NCBI GenBank assembly: GCA_964518305.1 | Contig: CAZFDK010000004.1 | Coordinates: 1-64,000 of the forward strand | Reading direction: 5' to 3' | Source of the DNA: Caribbeanibacter sp964518305 | GTDB lineage: Bacteria; Gemmatimonadota; Gemmatimonadetes; Palauibacterales; Palauibacteraceae | DNA: 64,000 nt | Shown here: piece by piece, positions 1 to 8,129 of the stretch | Layout of the letters: each line of letters starts with the position of its first letter | Position numbering within the stretch: position 1 is the stretch's first letter | The notes under the pieces: model-generated | The model's database searches: none | What the model was told of the DNA's origin: nothing | What the model saw: the letters and a program-made list of their open reading frames with translations, nothing else | Program-made: the position numbers and the translations under genes

Positions 1-304
1 CGTCGCTCACCACCTGCTGGGTGAGGGCAAAGCTCCAGTACATGCCCCCGTACTCGACGACGGCGCGGAACAGGTAGAATCCGGCGAACGCCAGCCCGAA
101 CCACAGGAAGGTCCAGCCGTTGCCCTGGGGGATCACCACATCGAAGGCGTACCGGACGAACTGGGGGCCGGCCGCCTCCAGGGCGGCGGTGAAGCTGATG
201 AGCAGCGCCACCGACACGACCCGGTTCCGGTACGGCCTCAGGACTCCCCAGAGCCGCTTCAGGATGGACAGGGTCGACTTTCGGTCGGTCCCCGAATCGG
301 GCAT
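1..304 (-). CDS. ABC exporter, N-terminal part of transmembrane domain (partial)
   Basis: Reading the minus strand from an ATG at 304 gives about 100 residues that run off the left edge. The protein begins with a short polar stretch, then a segment like LRPYRNRVVSVALLISF, then QFVRYAFDVVIPQGNGWTF and a second hydrophobic segment. This is the usual opening of a type I ABC exporter (ABC_membrane fold, half-transporter with TM helices followed by an ATPase domain). The ATPase half would lie outside the window, so substrate cannot be inferred. The bases just before the ATG are pyrimidine-rich on this strand with no Shine-Dalgarno, so the start could differ. It is transcribed away from the rest of the window. 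Confidence 0.75.
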   Translation of the reverse strand, partial: MPDSGTDRKSTLSILKRLWGVLRPYRNRVVSVALLISFTAALEAAGPQFVRYAFDVVIPQGNGWTFLWFGLAFAGFYLFRAVVEYGGMYWSFALTQQVVSD

Positions 305-363
305 GGAAGAAGGGAAGGAGTATGAGGAACGAGAGCGTCGAGATCGCCGGGCGACCACTCGCC

Positions 364-699
364 CCAACAGGGGTTCACAGCCTGTGCCAGTGGCCGGCCG
401 GCGGGCGTCCCGACCGGGCCATGAATCCGTTCTGCGGGGGAAGCCGGCCGGCATCATGGGCGCCACCATGGGGCCCTGGGGCACGGCCCGGAGCCAGGAG
501 CAGCTGAACCTGGCCCTCTCGGCCCTCTAGCCCGGGTGATGCCCCATCCCGACCTCCGGTTCGCCGGGCGCACGAGAAATCCGACGACCAGGGTAGACTG
601 GTGCACGACCAGACTCGCCGTCGACTCACGGAGTACCTGGAGGCGCTGGGAGACTGGATCCGGGAAGTGGGCGGCGCGGGGGCGGGGAGGCAGGGCTGA
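364..699 (+). pseudogene. Frameshifted, 5'-truncated NADPH-dependent FMN reductase
   Basis: No single frame is open, but stitching frames gives the C-terminal half of an NADPH-dependent FMN reductase (flavodoxin-like, SsuE/ChrR-type). Frame 1 has TGVHSLCQW...GRPDRAMNPF (family: PGVLKNALDWASRP). Frame 3 then has LRGKPAGIMGATMGPWGTAR up to a stop at 528-530 (family: RGKPVAxMGAS...GTAR). Frame 2 has ARVMPHPDLRFAG. Frame 1 returns with RAHEKSDDQGRLVHDQ...YLEALGDWI to the stop at 697-699. That is at least three frameshifts in about 330 bases, and the N-terminal FMN-binding half is absent. It is therefore a decayed gene rather than a small gene. Family assignment rests on remembered motif order. 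Confidence 0.7.
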
Positions 700-756
700 G
701 AGAGCTACCGGCTCGGCCGACCGGTTCTTCGGGCCATCGTCAGCCCGGGCAGGAGC

Positions 757-1155
757 TCAGCCGTGGCCCTCCGCCGCGTCCGCGTCCCGGTGCCCGACCT
801 CCCGGGCCTCCGCCAGATACATCTGATTTCCGTCGGGGTCCTCGAAGTAGGCGAGGGGCACAGCGGTGTCCTCAGTGAGGTCGGTGACGAAATTGACCCC
901 CCGGTCCGACAGCTCGCTCACCACGTTCTCCAGGTCGCCCTCCACGTGGAATCCCAGGGTGGTGGAGCCCGATTCGCCCACCGAGGCGCTGTCCATGGCG
1001 TCGTGCAGGCCCACGGCGAAGCCGTCGGGAGTCCGCACCACGGCCCAGCCGGGGCCCGCCCGGTAGGCCAGGTCCAGCTCCAGCGTCTCAGTGTAGAACT
1101 CCAGCGCCCGATCCATGTCCTCGACATAGACCGTCACCATGCCGCCGGTGATCAT
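757..1155 (-). CDS. VOC (glyoxalase/bleomycin-resistance/dioxygenase) family protein
   Basis: A 132-residue protein with the paired beta-alpha-beta-beta-beta layout of the vicinal oxygen chelate fold. It opens with MVTVYVEDMDRALEFYTETL, has a central GSTTLGFHVE strand and closes with AYFEDPDGNQMYLAEA, the typical second-module ending. VOC proteins bind a metal and act as lyases, isomerases, dioxygenases or antibiotic-binding proteins; the exact reaction is not deducible. The ATG at 1155 is preceded by GGAGGGAGCCC, a clear ribosome binding site, and was preferred to longer in-frame starts. The C-terminal tail (RDADAAEGHG) is low complexity. It is divergent from the MmgE/PrpD gene across about 190 bases. 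Confidence 0.8.
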   Translation of the reverse strand: MITGGMVTVYVEDMDRALEFYTETLELDLAYRAGPGWAVVRTPDGFAVGLHDAMDSASVGESGSTTLGFHVEGDLENVVSELSDRGVNFVTDLTEDTAVPLAYFEDPDGNQMYLAEAREVGHRDADAAEGHG

Positions 1156-1344
1156 GGGCTCCCTCCGCGGGTAGGATTTCATGTGCGACCGCGTCGCGAA
1201 CGGAGGCGCGGTGCGGGACGGTGCGGATCGCGCCCCGTCCCGGCCGGCCCCGACGCCACCAATATCCCGGATGCCGCTACGGTGGGCCACCGCCGGCGTC
1301 GGGTTGGGACCGATTCCGAGAACGGCACCGAACCTGGAAGACCG

Positions 1345-2724
1345 ATGACACATGCTACACATGCCGGGCAGCTGGCCTCCTTCGTCGCCGGGTCGGCGTA
1401 CGGCGACCTGTCGGCGGACGCCCTCCGGGAGCTCAAGATCCGGGTGCTGGACTCCCTCGGCTGCGCTATCGGCGCGGTCGAGGGCGAGCCGGTGCGGATG
1501 ATCCGGGAGCAGATCGAGGACTTCGGTGGAGCGGAGCTCTGCACCCTGATCGGTGGCGGGCGGGCCGCTCCCGACCGGGCGGCCTTCTACAACGGCGCCC
1601 TGGTGCGCTACCTGGACTTCAACGACAGCTACCTGGCGCCGGGCGAGACCTGCCATCCGAGCGACAACCTCGGAGCGGTGCTGGCGTGCACGGAGCACGC
1701 CGGCGGCGACGGCCGCGACCTGCTGACGGCCCTGGCCGTGGCCTACCAGGTCCAGTGCCGACTGAGCGAGGTGGCGCCGGTCCGCGCCCGGGGCTTCGAC
1801 CACGTCACCCAGGGGGCCTTCTCCGCGGCGGCCGGGGCGGCGAGGGCCCTGGGTCTGGACGAGGAGCAGGTCGCCAACGCGGTGTCCATCTCCGGCACGG
1901 CGAACAACGCCCTCCGGGTCACCCGCACCGGTGCCCTCTCCCACTGGAAGGGGCTGGCCATGCCCAACACCGCCCGTAACGGCGTCCACGCCGCCTTTCT
2001 GGCCGACCGGGGCGTGACGGGCCCGCCCGAGGTGTTCGAGGGCAACAAGGGGTGGCGCTGGTCGGTCTCCGGCGACTGGGAGCTGGACTGGAGCGCGGAG
2101 GACCTGGAGCGCGTCACCCGCACCGACATCAAGAAGTACAACGCCGAGATCCACTCGCAGTCGTCCGTGGAGGGGGCGCTGGAGCTGAAGCGCGAGCACG
2201 GGATCGACCCCGCGGAGATCGAGCGGATCGACCTCGAGGTCTTCGACGTCGCCTACGACATCATCGGCGGCGGCGAGGAGGGCGGGAAGAAGGACGTTGA
2301 GACCAAGGAGCAGGCGGACCACAGCCTACCCTACATCGTGGCCGTGGGGCTGCTGGACGGCGGCGTGTACCCGGAGCAGTATCGCCGCCGGCGCATCCGG
2401 GCCGACGACGTCCAGTCGCTGCTGCAGAAGGTGCAGGTGCACCGCAGCCAGGAGTACTCCGAGCGGTTCCCCGAGGAGCACGCCTGCCGGGTCCGGATCA
2501 CGACCCGCGCCGGCGAGAGCTACGAGGTGGAGAAGGAGGCCTACGAGGGCTTCCACTCCCGCCCCATGTCCTGGGAGACTGTGGAGGAGAAGTTCCGACG
2601 TCTCGCCCGTCCCTACGCCGGCGAGGCGATCGAGGACGCGATCGTGGGCGTCGTCCACCGGCTCGAGGACGCCGAGCTGGAGGAGCTGACATCCCCCCTC
2701 GCTGAAGTGCAGATTCCCGCGTAG
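1345..2724 (+). CDS. MmgE/PrpD family dehydratase-like protein
   Basis: A 459-residue protein matching the length and landmarks of the MmgE/PrpD superfamily (2-methylcitrate dehydratase, cis-aconitate decarboxylase and relatives). The N-terminus has KIRVLDSLGCAIGA, followed by AAFYNGALVRYLDFNDSYL, HPSDNLGAVLA, the helical GAFSAAAGAARALGLDEEQ, and HWKGLAMPNTARNGVHAAFLA. The C-terminal domain contains YNAEIHSQSSVEGALEL and a QADHSLPYIVAVGLLDG motif, which in the family contributes the substrate pocket. A GGAAG sits just before the ATG at 1345. It is followed after 32 bases by a phosphosulfolactate-synthase-like gene on the same strand, so the two probably form an operon. The substrate (methylcitrate, aconitate or another hydroxy-tricarboxylate) is not determined. 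Confidence 0.88.
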   Translation: MTHATHAGQLASFVAGSAYGDLSADALRELKIRVLDSLGCAIGAVEGEPVRMIREQIEDFGGAELCTLIGGGRAAPDRAAFYNGALVRYLDFNDSYLAPGETCHPSDNLGAVLACTEHAGGDGRDLLTALAVAYQVQCRLSEVAPVRARGFDHVTQGAFSAAAGAARALGLDEEQVANAVSISGTANNALRVTRTGALSHWKGLAMPNTARNGVHAAFLADRGVTGPPEVFEGNKGWRWSVSGDWELDWSAEDLERVTRTDIKKYNAEIHSQSSVEGALELKREHGIDPAEIERIDLEVFDVAYDIIGGGEEGGKKDVETKEQADHSLPYIVAVGLLDGGVYPEQYRRRRIRADDVQSLLQKVQVHRSQEYSERFPEEHACRVRITTRAGESYEVEKEAYEGFHSRPMSWETVEEKFRRLARPYAGEAIEDAIVGVVHRLEDAELEELTSPLAEVQIPA

Positions 2725-2756
2725 CGATCGGAAGAGAACCGAAAGGGGAGGAACCC

Positions 2757-3584
2757 ATGAGCGACGAGGAGCGAGCCTTCTCCTTCCTTCGACTGAACGA
2801 CCGGGGAGAGAAGCCGCGGAGCCGGGGCGTGACCGAGATCCGGGGGCCGTACTACGACCCCGTCGGGCCCCGCTACCTGCGGGACATCCTGGACACCGTC
2901 GGCGAGTACGTGGACATCTTCAAGTTCAGCGGCGGCTCGTTCAGCCTGATGCCGCGGACCGCCGTGGAAGAACTGATCGGGATCTGCCACGAGCACGACG
3001 TGCAGGTGTCCACCGGCGGGTTCATCGAGACGGTCCTCACGCGCGGCCCCGAGCAGGTGGACCGCTACCTGGAGGAGTGCCGGGACCTGGACTTCGACAT
3101 CGTCGAGATCTCGAGCGGCTTCCTGTCGATACCCATCGACGACCTGGTACGGCTCACCGAGGAGGTCCAGGAGGCGGGACTCGAGGCGAAGCCGGAGATC
3201 AACATCCAGTTCGGCGCCGGCGGCGCCAGCCGCGTCGAGGAGCTCGAGTCCGAGGGCGTGCAGGACCCCGGCGCCGCCATCCGCGAGGCGAAGCGGCACC
3301 TGGACGCCGGCGCCTACATGATCATGGTCGAGTCGGAGGGCATCACCGAGCAGGTGCGCGAGTGGCGCACCGACGTGATCGCCGAGATCGCCGACGAGCT
3401 GGGTCTGGAGAAGGTGATGTTCGAGGCCGCCGACCCCGAGGTCTACGAGTGGTACATTAAGAACTTCGGGCCCGACGTGAACCTCTTCGTCGACAACTCC
3501 CAGATCGTCCACCTGGAGTGCCTGCGGTCCGGGATCTGGGGCACGAAGAGCCTCTGGGGGCGGGTCCAGACCTACGACGGCTAA
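2757..3584 (+). CDS. Phosphosulfolactate synthase (ComA) family protein
   Basis: 275 residues forming a TIM-barrel-like protein of the ComA family, which adds sulfite to phosphoenolpyruvate to give (2R)-phosphosulfolactate in coenzyme M biosynthesis; plant HSA32 is also a member. Recognisable segments are RGVTEIRGPYY, VDIFKFSGGSFSLM, VSTGGFIETVL (edge of the barrel), DFDIVEISSGFLSI, KPEINIQFGAGG, AYMIMVESEGITE and LFVDNSQIVHLECLRSGIWG near the C-terminus. The ATG follows GGGGAGGAACCC, a strong ribosome binding site. No other coenzyme M or sulfolactate gene is visible, so the physiological product is unknown. The upstream PrpD-like gene suggests carboxylic-acid metabolism, by inference only. 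Confidence 0.82.
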   Translation: MSDEERAFSFLRLNDRGEKPRSRGVTEIRGPYYDPVGPRYLRDILDTVGEYVDIFKFSGGSFSLMPRTAVEELIGICHEHDVQVSTGGFIETVLTRGPEQVDRYLEECRDLDFDIVEISSGFLSIPIDDLVRLTEEVQEAGLEAKPEINIQFGAGGASRVEELESEGVQDPGAAIREAKRHLDAGAYMIMVESEGITEQVREWRTDVIAEIADELGLEKVMFEAADPEVYEWYIKNFGPDVNLFVDNSQIVHLECLRSGIWGTKSLWGRVQTYDG

Positions 3585-3655
3585 GGCCGGATCGAGCTAG
3601 GATCTCGCCGTCGACATCGACCACGTCGGAACGGTGGCGGGAGGGGAGAGAAGGG

Positions 3656-3682
3656 CCGACGGGGGAATTCCGCCCCCGTCGG
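3656..3682. terminator. Bidirectional terminator-like hairpin
   Basis: A perfect 10-bp inverted repeat, CCGACGGGGG and CCCCCGTCGG, with a 7-base loop (AATTCCG), lies between two convergent genes (end of the ComA-like gene at 3584 and end of the membrane protein at 3715). There is no U-run, as is common in GC-rich genomes. Confidence 0.6.
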
Positions 3683-3714
3683 CTCCTCCACAGGTCAGCT
3701 CGCTACCGCGGGGG

Positions 3715-4077
3715 TCAGTTGGCGGAGATGGTGTCCAGCGCCGAGCGGATCGACCGGAGCGTTCGGTGATAGGCCGGGTGAGACTCCGCGCTCGGGAGGA
3801 CGGCCTCGAGCTCGTCGAGCTCCCCCTGGATGCGCTGGCTCAGACGGGCCCGCTGCTGCCGCTCGCCCGGCGGCGTGGCGTAGACGGTTTCCGGCGGAGC
3901 GGCCCGGAGTTTCTCGACGGTGGAAGACAGCCGGGTGGTCTCCTGGCGCAGGGAGTCCGCCAGGGACACCGGCACCGTGCCCTGTCCGGCGCGATACCAC
4001 ATGAAGCCCAAGATCACGGCTGCCAGGGCGGCGATCGCGGTGAACGCTTTCCAGGGCGTCGCGTCTGAATCGCTCAT
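3715..4077 (-). CDS. Small membrane-anchored coiled-coil protein, unknown function
   Basis: 120 residues with one N-terminal transmembrane helix (about residues 10-27, AFTAIAALAAVILGFMWYR) followed by a predicted periplasmic or extracytoplasmic helical region rich in Arg, Glu and Leu with heptad-like spacing (SLRQETTRLSSTVEKLRAA; ARLSQRIQGELDELEAVL). I do not recognise the family. Its start overlaps the stop of the upstream S9 peptidase by four bases (ATGA), so it is translationally coupled to that enzyme and may be an accessory or membrane partner. Confidence 0.65.
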   Translation of the reverse strand: MSDSDATPWKAFTAIAALAAVILGFMWYRAGQGTVPVSLADSLRQETTRLSSTVEKLRAAPPETVYATPPGERQQRARLSQRIQGELDELEAVLPSAESHPAYHRTLRSIRSALDTISAN

Positions 4078-6212
4078 CTCTTTTCCTCGTCTTCGTTGCC
4101 GGGACGCTCAGGCGCCGTCCAATCTTGCTGGCCCCGCACCCACTTCTGCAACCAGCGAAGCTCCTCGATTCGCCGGGTCCGGTCGTGGCGAGGCTCCGAT
4201 ATCCCGTGTCCCTCCCGTGGGAAGCGGATGAAGCGGGTCGGCACGTCGAACCACCGGAGCGCCACGTGGAAGTTCATGGACTGCCCCATCGTGTCGATCC
4301 GATCCTCCTCTCCGTGGAACAGGATCGTCGGCGTCTCCACCTGGTCCATGTGGCTGTAGGAGGAGCGCTGACGCCAGAACTCCCCGTTGGACCAGGGGTC
4401 GCCGCCCAGATACCAGCGGACCACGTCGTAGTGGAATCCCTGTCCGAACTCGCTCGGCCAGTCCGAGACCATGGCGCCGAGGCTGGCCGCCTTGAAGCGA
4501 TCGGTCCGGGTGATCGTCCATCCGCCCAGGATGCCCCCGTAGCTCCACCCCTTCACGGCCAGGGAGTCGCTGTGGGCGACCCCGCGCTCCAGCATCCGAT
4601 CGACGCCCGTCATCACGTCGCGGTAGTCGCCGCCGCCGATGTCCTCCATGTTGCCGCGGAGAAAGGCGTCTCCGTAGCCCGTCGAGCCGCGGACGTTGGG
4701 TTGGAGCACGGCATATCCGTGGGCGGCCAGGACCTGTACGTCGGTGTCGAAGGAGTGGGTGAAGACTCCGGCCGGCCCGCCGTGGATGTTCACCACGAGG
4801 GTGCCGGGACTCGACCAGCCGGCGGCCCGTGAGCCTCCGTCGGTCTCCGGCGGCAGCCACAGCAGTCCCTCGACCTCGGTCCCGTCCTCGCTGGTCCAGC
4901 GGACGGCCTCGGGCGTGGCGAGCGACTTCGCCTCCACGTCCGGGTTCGCCCGGGTCAGGCGGTTGGGCGAGAAGCGGCCGCCGTCCTCCGGCGGCAGATC
5001 CGCCACGTACAGGTCCCCGGGGCGGGTCGGGGTCTCCAGCGTGTAGGCCACGCGGCCACCGTCGCCGGCGAAGGCGAAGTCGGGGGAGCCGACGGTTCCC
5101 GCGTGACGGGAGAGCTGTCGCGGAGGCGATCCGCTTCCCGGCAGCAGGCGATAGAAGTTGGAGGTGGTGCTGTCGAGCGCCGTGAACAGGATGGAGCTCC
5201 CGTTCGGCGACCAGCGGTAGTCACCGATGGCCGGCTGGAATTCCGCCAGGAGCTGGCGGATCTCGCCGCTCTCCACGTCCATGGCGTACAGGTTCCCCTG
5301 GTCCAGGCGCCAGTCCTCGCGGTCCGGCGCCATGAAGGTCAGGGTTTCCCCGTCCGGGCTCCACGCCGGATCGGATTCCGGCGCGTCGTTGTCGGTCAGA
5401 ACCCGGATCTCACCGCCACCGGCGGGGACCACCGCGAGTTCCGCGTTGTTGGCGTCGTTCCGATGCTGCTCGGTGCGAAACGTGAAGGCGACGCGGCGGC
5501 CGTCGGGCCCGACGGCGAAGTCGGCCACGGCCCGGTCTCCCTCCGTCACGGGGCGCGCCGCGCCGGAGTCCGGGTGGGCGGCGACGCGCCACAGGTTGGT
5601 CCACCGGTGGCGCACCTGCCCGTTCGGTTTCTCGTTCACGAAGACCGCGTCGTAGCCGTTCTCCCTCCGCTCCTCCTCCTCGTCGGCGAGGCTGTCGTCG
5701 GCGGCGAAGTAGATGTGCTCGCCGTCGCCCCCCCACCGGTAGTCACCCACGGAGGTGACGTGCTCGGTGAGCTGGCGCGCCTCGCCTCCCCCCGTGGGGA
5801 GCAGGAACAGCTGTCGGGCCTGATCGTCGCCCTCGCCGACGGATCTGAAGAAGGCGAGCCACTCGCCGTCCGGCGACCAGCGGGGGGCGGCGTCCCCCTC
5901 GTCGGCGGTATAGGGTCTCGGGTTCTCCCCGTCCGTCCCGACGATCCAGATGCGGCTGTCCCGCTCGTTGTTCTCCCAGTCCAGCTCCCGCCGCGTGTAG
6001 ATCACCTGCTCGCCGTCGGGAGAGATGCGGGGATTACCCACGTCCGCGAGGCCGATGGCGTCGTCCACGGTGAACAGGTCGCCGGTGTCCGCCGGCGCAG
6101 CGGGTCCGGTGGCGGGCGGCGCAGTTTCAGCGTCCGGTGCCGGTACCAGCACCAGGGAGGCGGCCAGGACGGCGAGAAGAGGACGCGCGTCGCCCGTCAT
6201 CGTGTTCGTCAT
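4074..6212 (-). CDS. S9 family prolyl-oligopeptidase-type serine peptidase, exported
   Basis: 712 residues from the ATG at 6212, chosen because GGAGGGACTTTCC precedes it; a longer start exists at 6248. The N-terminus is a signal peptide (PLLAVLAASLVLVPAP). Residues about 40-430 form a WD40/TolB-like beta-propeller with repeated PxWSPDGxxLxF blades (RWSPDGEWLAFFRSV, AWSPDGETLTFMAPD). The C-terminal alpha/beta hydrolase carries the catalytic triad in order: Ser in KGWSYGGILGG (about 557), Asp in HGEEDRIDTMG (about 636) and His in REGHGIS (about 668). This is a dipeptidyl/acylaminoacyl-peptidase-like oligopeptidase acting outside the cytoplasm on short peptides. It is the first gene of a pair with the overlapping 120-residue membrane protein. 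Confidence 0.92.
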   Translation of the reverse strand: MTNTMTGDARPLLAVLAASLVLVPAPDAETAPPATGPAAPADTGDLFTVDDAIGLADVGNPRISPDGEQVIYTRRELDWENNERDSRIWIVGTDGENPRPYTADEGDAAPRWSPDGEWLAFFRSVGEGDDQARQLFLLPTGGGEARQLTEHVTSVGDYRWGGDGEHIYFAADDSLADEEEERRENGYDAVFVNEKPNGQVRHRWTNLWRVAAHPDSGAARPVTEGDRAVADFAVGPDGRRVAFTFRTEQHRNDANNAELAVVPAGGGEIRVLTDNDAPESDPAWSPDGETLTFMAPDREDWRLDQGNLYAMDVESGEIRQLLAEFQPAIGDYRWSPNGSSILFTALDSTTSNFYRLLPGSGSPPRQLSRHAGTVGSPDFAFAGDGGRVAYTLETPTRPGDLYVADLPPEDGGRFSPNRLTRANPDVEAKSLATPEAVRWTSEDGTEVEGLLWLPPETDGGSRAAGWSSPGTLVVNIHGGPAGVFTHSFDTDVQVLAAHGYAVLQPNVRGSTGYGDAFLRGNMEDIGGGDYRDVMTGVDRMLERGVAHSDSLAVKGWSYGGILGGWTITRTDRFKAASLGAMVSDWPSEFGQGFHYDVVRWYLGGDPWSNGEFWRQRSSYSHMDQVETPTILFHGEEDRIDTMGQSMNFHVALRWFDVPTRFIRFPREGHGISEPRHDRTRRIEELRWLQKWVRGQQDWTAPERPGNEDEEKR

Positions 6213-6284
6213 GGAAAGTCCCTCCGGGTTTCTCTTCGGCCTGGACATCTCTACGGACGACGTCGAACGCGTGGCGGCGCCGGG

Positions 6285-6752
6285 TCAGTCCCGGACCGGA
6301 AGATCGTCCGGCAGGCGATCGAGCCCCCCCGACGCCATGGACCAGTCGATCAGCAGTTGTCGGGTCTCCTCGGAGAGCCGTGCTTCCGGGTGCATGATTC
6401 GATAGCTCGTCGGCGGCATCGCACCGTTCTCGATCTCGTCGCCGATCTCCCCGATGAGATCGCGGGCTTCCTCGGGTTCCCCGGGCCACTCGGTGAAGTT
6501 CATGTGCTCGCGGCCCTCCCGTACGTCGTCGGCGACGTACCAGGAGACCGGCGCCACGTGGCTGTACCAGGGCCAATCGGTGCGGTTCGAATGGCAGTCC
6601 CAGCACGCGCGGCGGAGGACGCTGTCGACGTCGGCGGGTGCCCGGACCACGTCCTCCACCGGGGGGTTCGTCCGATCGACTGGAACGAACTGTATTCCCA
6701 GAGCGGCGGCCACCAGGAGCCCGCCAGCGATCTTCCACCACGTTCCGTCCAT
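6285..6752 (-). CDS. Haem-binding domain (CXXCH) protein
   Basis: About 155 residues: an N-terminal signal-anchor (WWKIAGGLLVAAALGIQFV) followed by a Haem_bd-type domain with one c-haem motif, RACWDCHSNRTDWPWYS (Cys about residue 48), then WYVADDVREGREHMNF and GAMPPTSYRIMHPEARLSE. These are hallmark segments of this small periplasmic monohaem family, often found near peroxidases and cytochromes. Its electron-transfer role is inferred. The start at 6752 is chosen so that the hydrophobic segment sits at the N-terminus; a longer start exists upstream (6830). It is divergent from a dihaem cytochrome gene 170 bases away, suggesting shared respiratory control. Confidence 0.8.
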   Translation of the reverse strand: MDGTWWKIAGGLLVAAALGIQFVPVDRTNPPVEDVVRAPADVDSVLRRACWDCHSNRTDWPWYSHVAPVSWYVADDVREGREHMNFTEWPGEPEEARDLIGEIGDEIENGAMPPTSYRIMHPEARLSEETRQLLIDWSMASGGLDRLPDDLPVRD

Positions 6753-6922
6753 GCGGGAGCCCGGCCCTGCCTCGGTTGGGACTGCAGCGGACGACGGGCA
6801 ATCGTAGCCCGACTTGCCTCGCGGGGACAATCCGCCTATTCACATTCCGTCTCGACGACCGATCGGCCAGAGACCGATCTCGCTTGGAACGGTCGCTTCA
6901 CTCGGAGGACGCTCTGGATCCG

Positions 6923-7726
6923 ATGGAGACCACCACCCTCGCCCGCTCCGTCACGCTCGCCGCGGTGCTCCTGCTCGGCGCGACTGCCGTCGCGCCGGCT
7001 CAGGAGTTCCAGTGGCCCGACGAGGCCGAGAACCTGGAGGTGCTTCCGGACACCCTGGGATCCGACGGCCTTCGGCGCACCATGCAACACTTCACCGACG
7101 CGCTGGGAGTCCAGTGCTCGTTCTGTCACGAGGGGGAGGAGGGAGCGCCCCTGTCGGAGTACGAATTCGCCTCCGACGAGAACGACCACAAGCAGACGGC
7201 CCGGACGATGCTCCGGATGGTGGAGGCCATCAACTCAGAGCATCTGGAGAAGCTGGAGCACGACCACGAGGGTGAAGCCGGGGCGCACGCAGGCTTCACG
7301 CTCCCGCCGGACCGTGAGGTGAACTGCGTGACCTGTCACCGGGGAACCGAGCACCCGGCGATGATCGAGGACGTTCTGGCGAGGGTCATCGAGCGGGACG
7401 GCGTCGGTGCCGCCGTGGAGCGATACGAGGAGTTGAGGGAGCAGCACTACGGCAGTTACGCCTACGACTTCACGGTAGGGCCCCTCAGCGAGCTTGCGCG
7501 CGATCTGGCCACTCGCGGCCAGACGGACGCGGCCGTCCGAATGGCGGAGCTCGAGGTGAAGCATCACCGTGACAACTACCGAGCCCGCTTCGTGCTGGCC
7601 CAGATGCTCGATCGAGCAGGCGACCAGCAGGCAGCGGTGGAGAGCATGAAGCGGGCTCTCGACCTGGCCCCCGAGGACGCCCGCCCGTTCCTCAGGCGTC
7701 AGCTGAAGCGGATCCGGGGCGGTTGA
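6923..7726 (+). CDS. Exported dihaem c-type cytochrome, reaction-centre cytochrome-like, with TPR tail
   Basis: 267 residues. A signal peptide (SVTLAAVLLLGATAVAPAQE) is followed by a CytoC_RC-like domain with two CXXCH sites, GVQCSFCHEG (about residue 66) and NCVTCHRGTEHP (about residue 134), and the intervening RTMLRMVEAINSEHL helix characteristic of the photosynthetic reaction-centre cytochrome family. Full PufC has four haems; this half-size form is common in non-phototrophs. After residue 190 come TPR-like helices (ARFVLAQMLDRAGDQQAAVESM). Probable periplasmic electron carrier. The ATG at 6923 is the first Met before the signal sequence; CGGAGGA lies about 15 bases upstream, slightly far. 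Confidence 0.82.
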   Translation: METTTLARSVTLAAVLLLGATAVAPAQEFQWPDEAENLEVLPDTLGSDGLRRTMQHFTDALGVQCSFCHEGEEGAPLSEYEFASDENDHKQTARTMLRMVEAINSEHLEKLEHDHEGEAGAHAGFTLPPDREVNCVTCHRGTEHPAMIEDVLARVIERDGVGAAVERYEELREQHYGSYAYDFTVGPLSELARDLATRGQTDAAVRMAELEVKHHRDNYRARFVLAQMLDRAGDQQAAVESMKRALDLAPEDARPFLRRQLKRIRGG

Positions 7727-7869
7727 GCGCGCGTCCCACATGCGGTCGGAACGTTGGCGGGGCGGTAAGGCCGGTGTATCTTGAAAACGGTAGGACGGGG
7801 CAGGCGAGCGCCACCATCGAGCCCCGGTCACCGCAGGAGTGCCGCCTCACCTGAGCACGGAGGAATGAC

Positions 7870-8124
7870 GTGTCGCCCGGAGCGGTTTGGGTGATGTACG
7901 CGGGCAAGGAGTCGTCGTCTCCCATCGAGGAGGACGAGCCCGAGGAAAAGCAGGAGTTCAGGGATTCCGACGACGCCCGCCGGGCCGCCAGGGCGTATCT
8001 GCGTGACCGTTGCGGCAGCGACGCGGAGCTGGAGGAGCTGGTGGAAGGGGGAGCCCTCTTCGTGAAGGCCAAGGACGAGCCCTACTCGGTGCGGATCGAG
8101 CGAAAGCTCACCACCGAGGCCTGA
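7870..8124 (+). CDS. Small acidic protein of unknown function
   Basis: 84 residues from a GTG preceded by CGGAGGAATGAC. The first third is acidic (SSPIEEDEPEEKQEF); the rest looks like a small alpha/beta domain (ARRAARAYLRDRCGSDAELEELVEGGALFVKAKDEPYSVRIE split over two helices and two strands). No family is recognised. It is followed five bases later by an exported protein gene, so the two are probably cotranscribed. Confidence 0.55.
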   Translation: MSPGAVWVMYAGKESSSPIEEDEPEEKQEFRDSDDARRAARAYLRDRCGSDAELEELVEGGALFVKAKDEPYSVRIERKLTTEA

Positions 8125-8129
8125 GGACG

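Noticed and set aside
322..507. 61-codon plus-strand gene with GGAAGGAG before its ATG
   Set aside because: The Shine-Dalgarno is too close to the ATG, and the frame is only the first piece of the frameshifted FMN reductase remnant.
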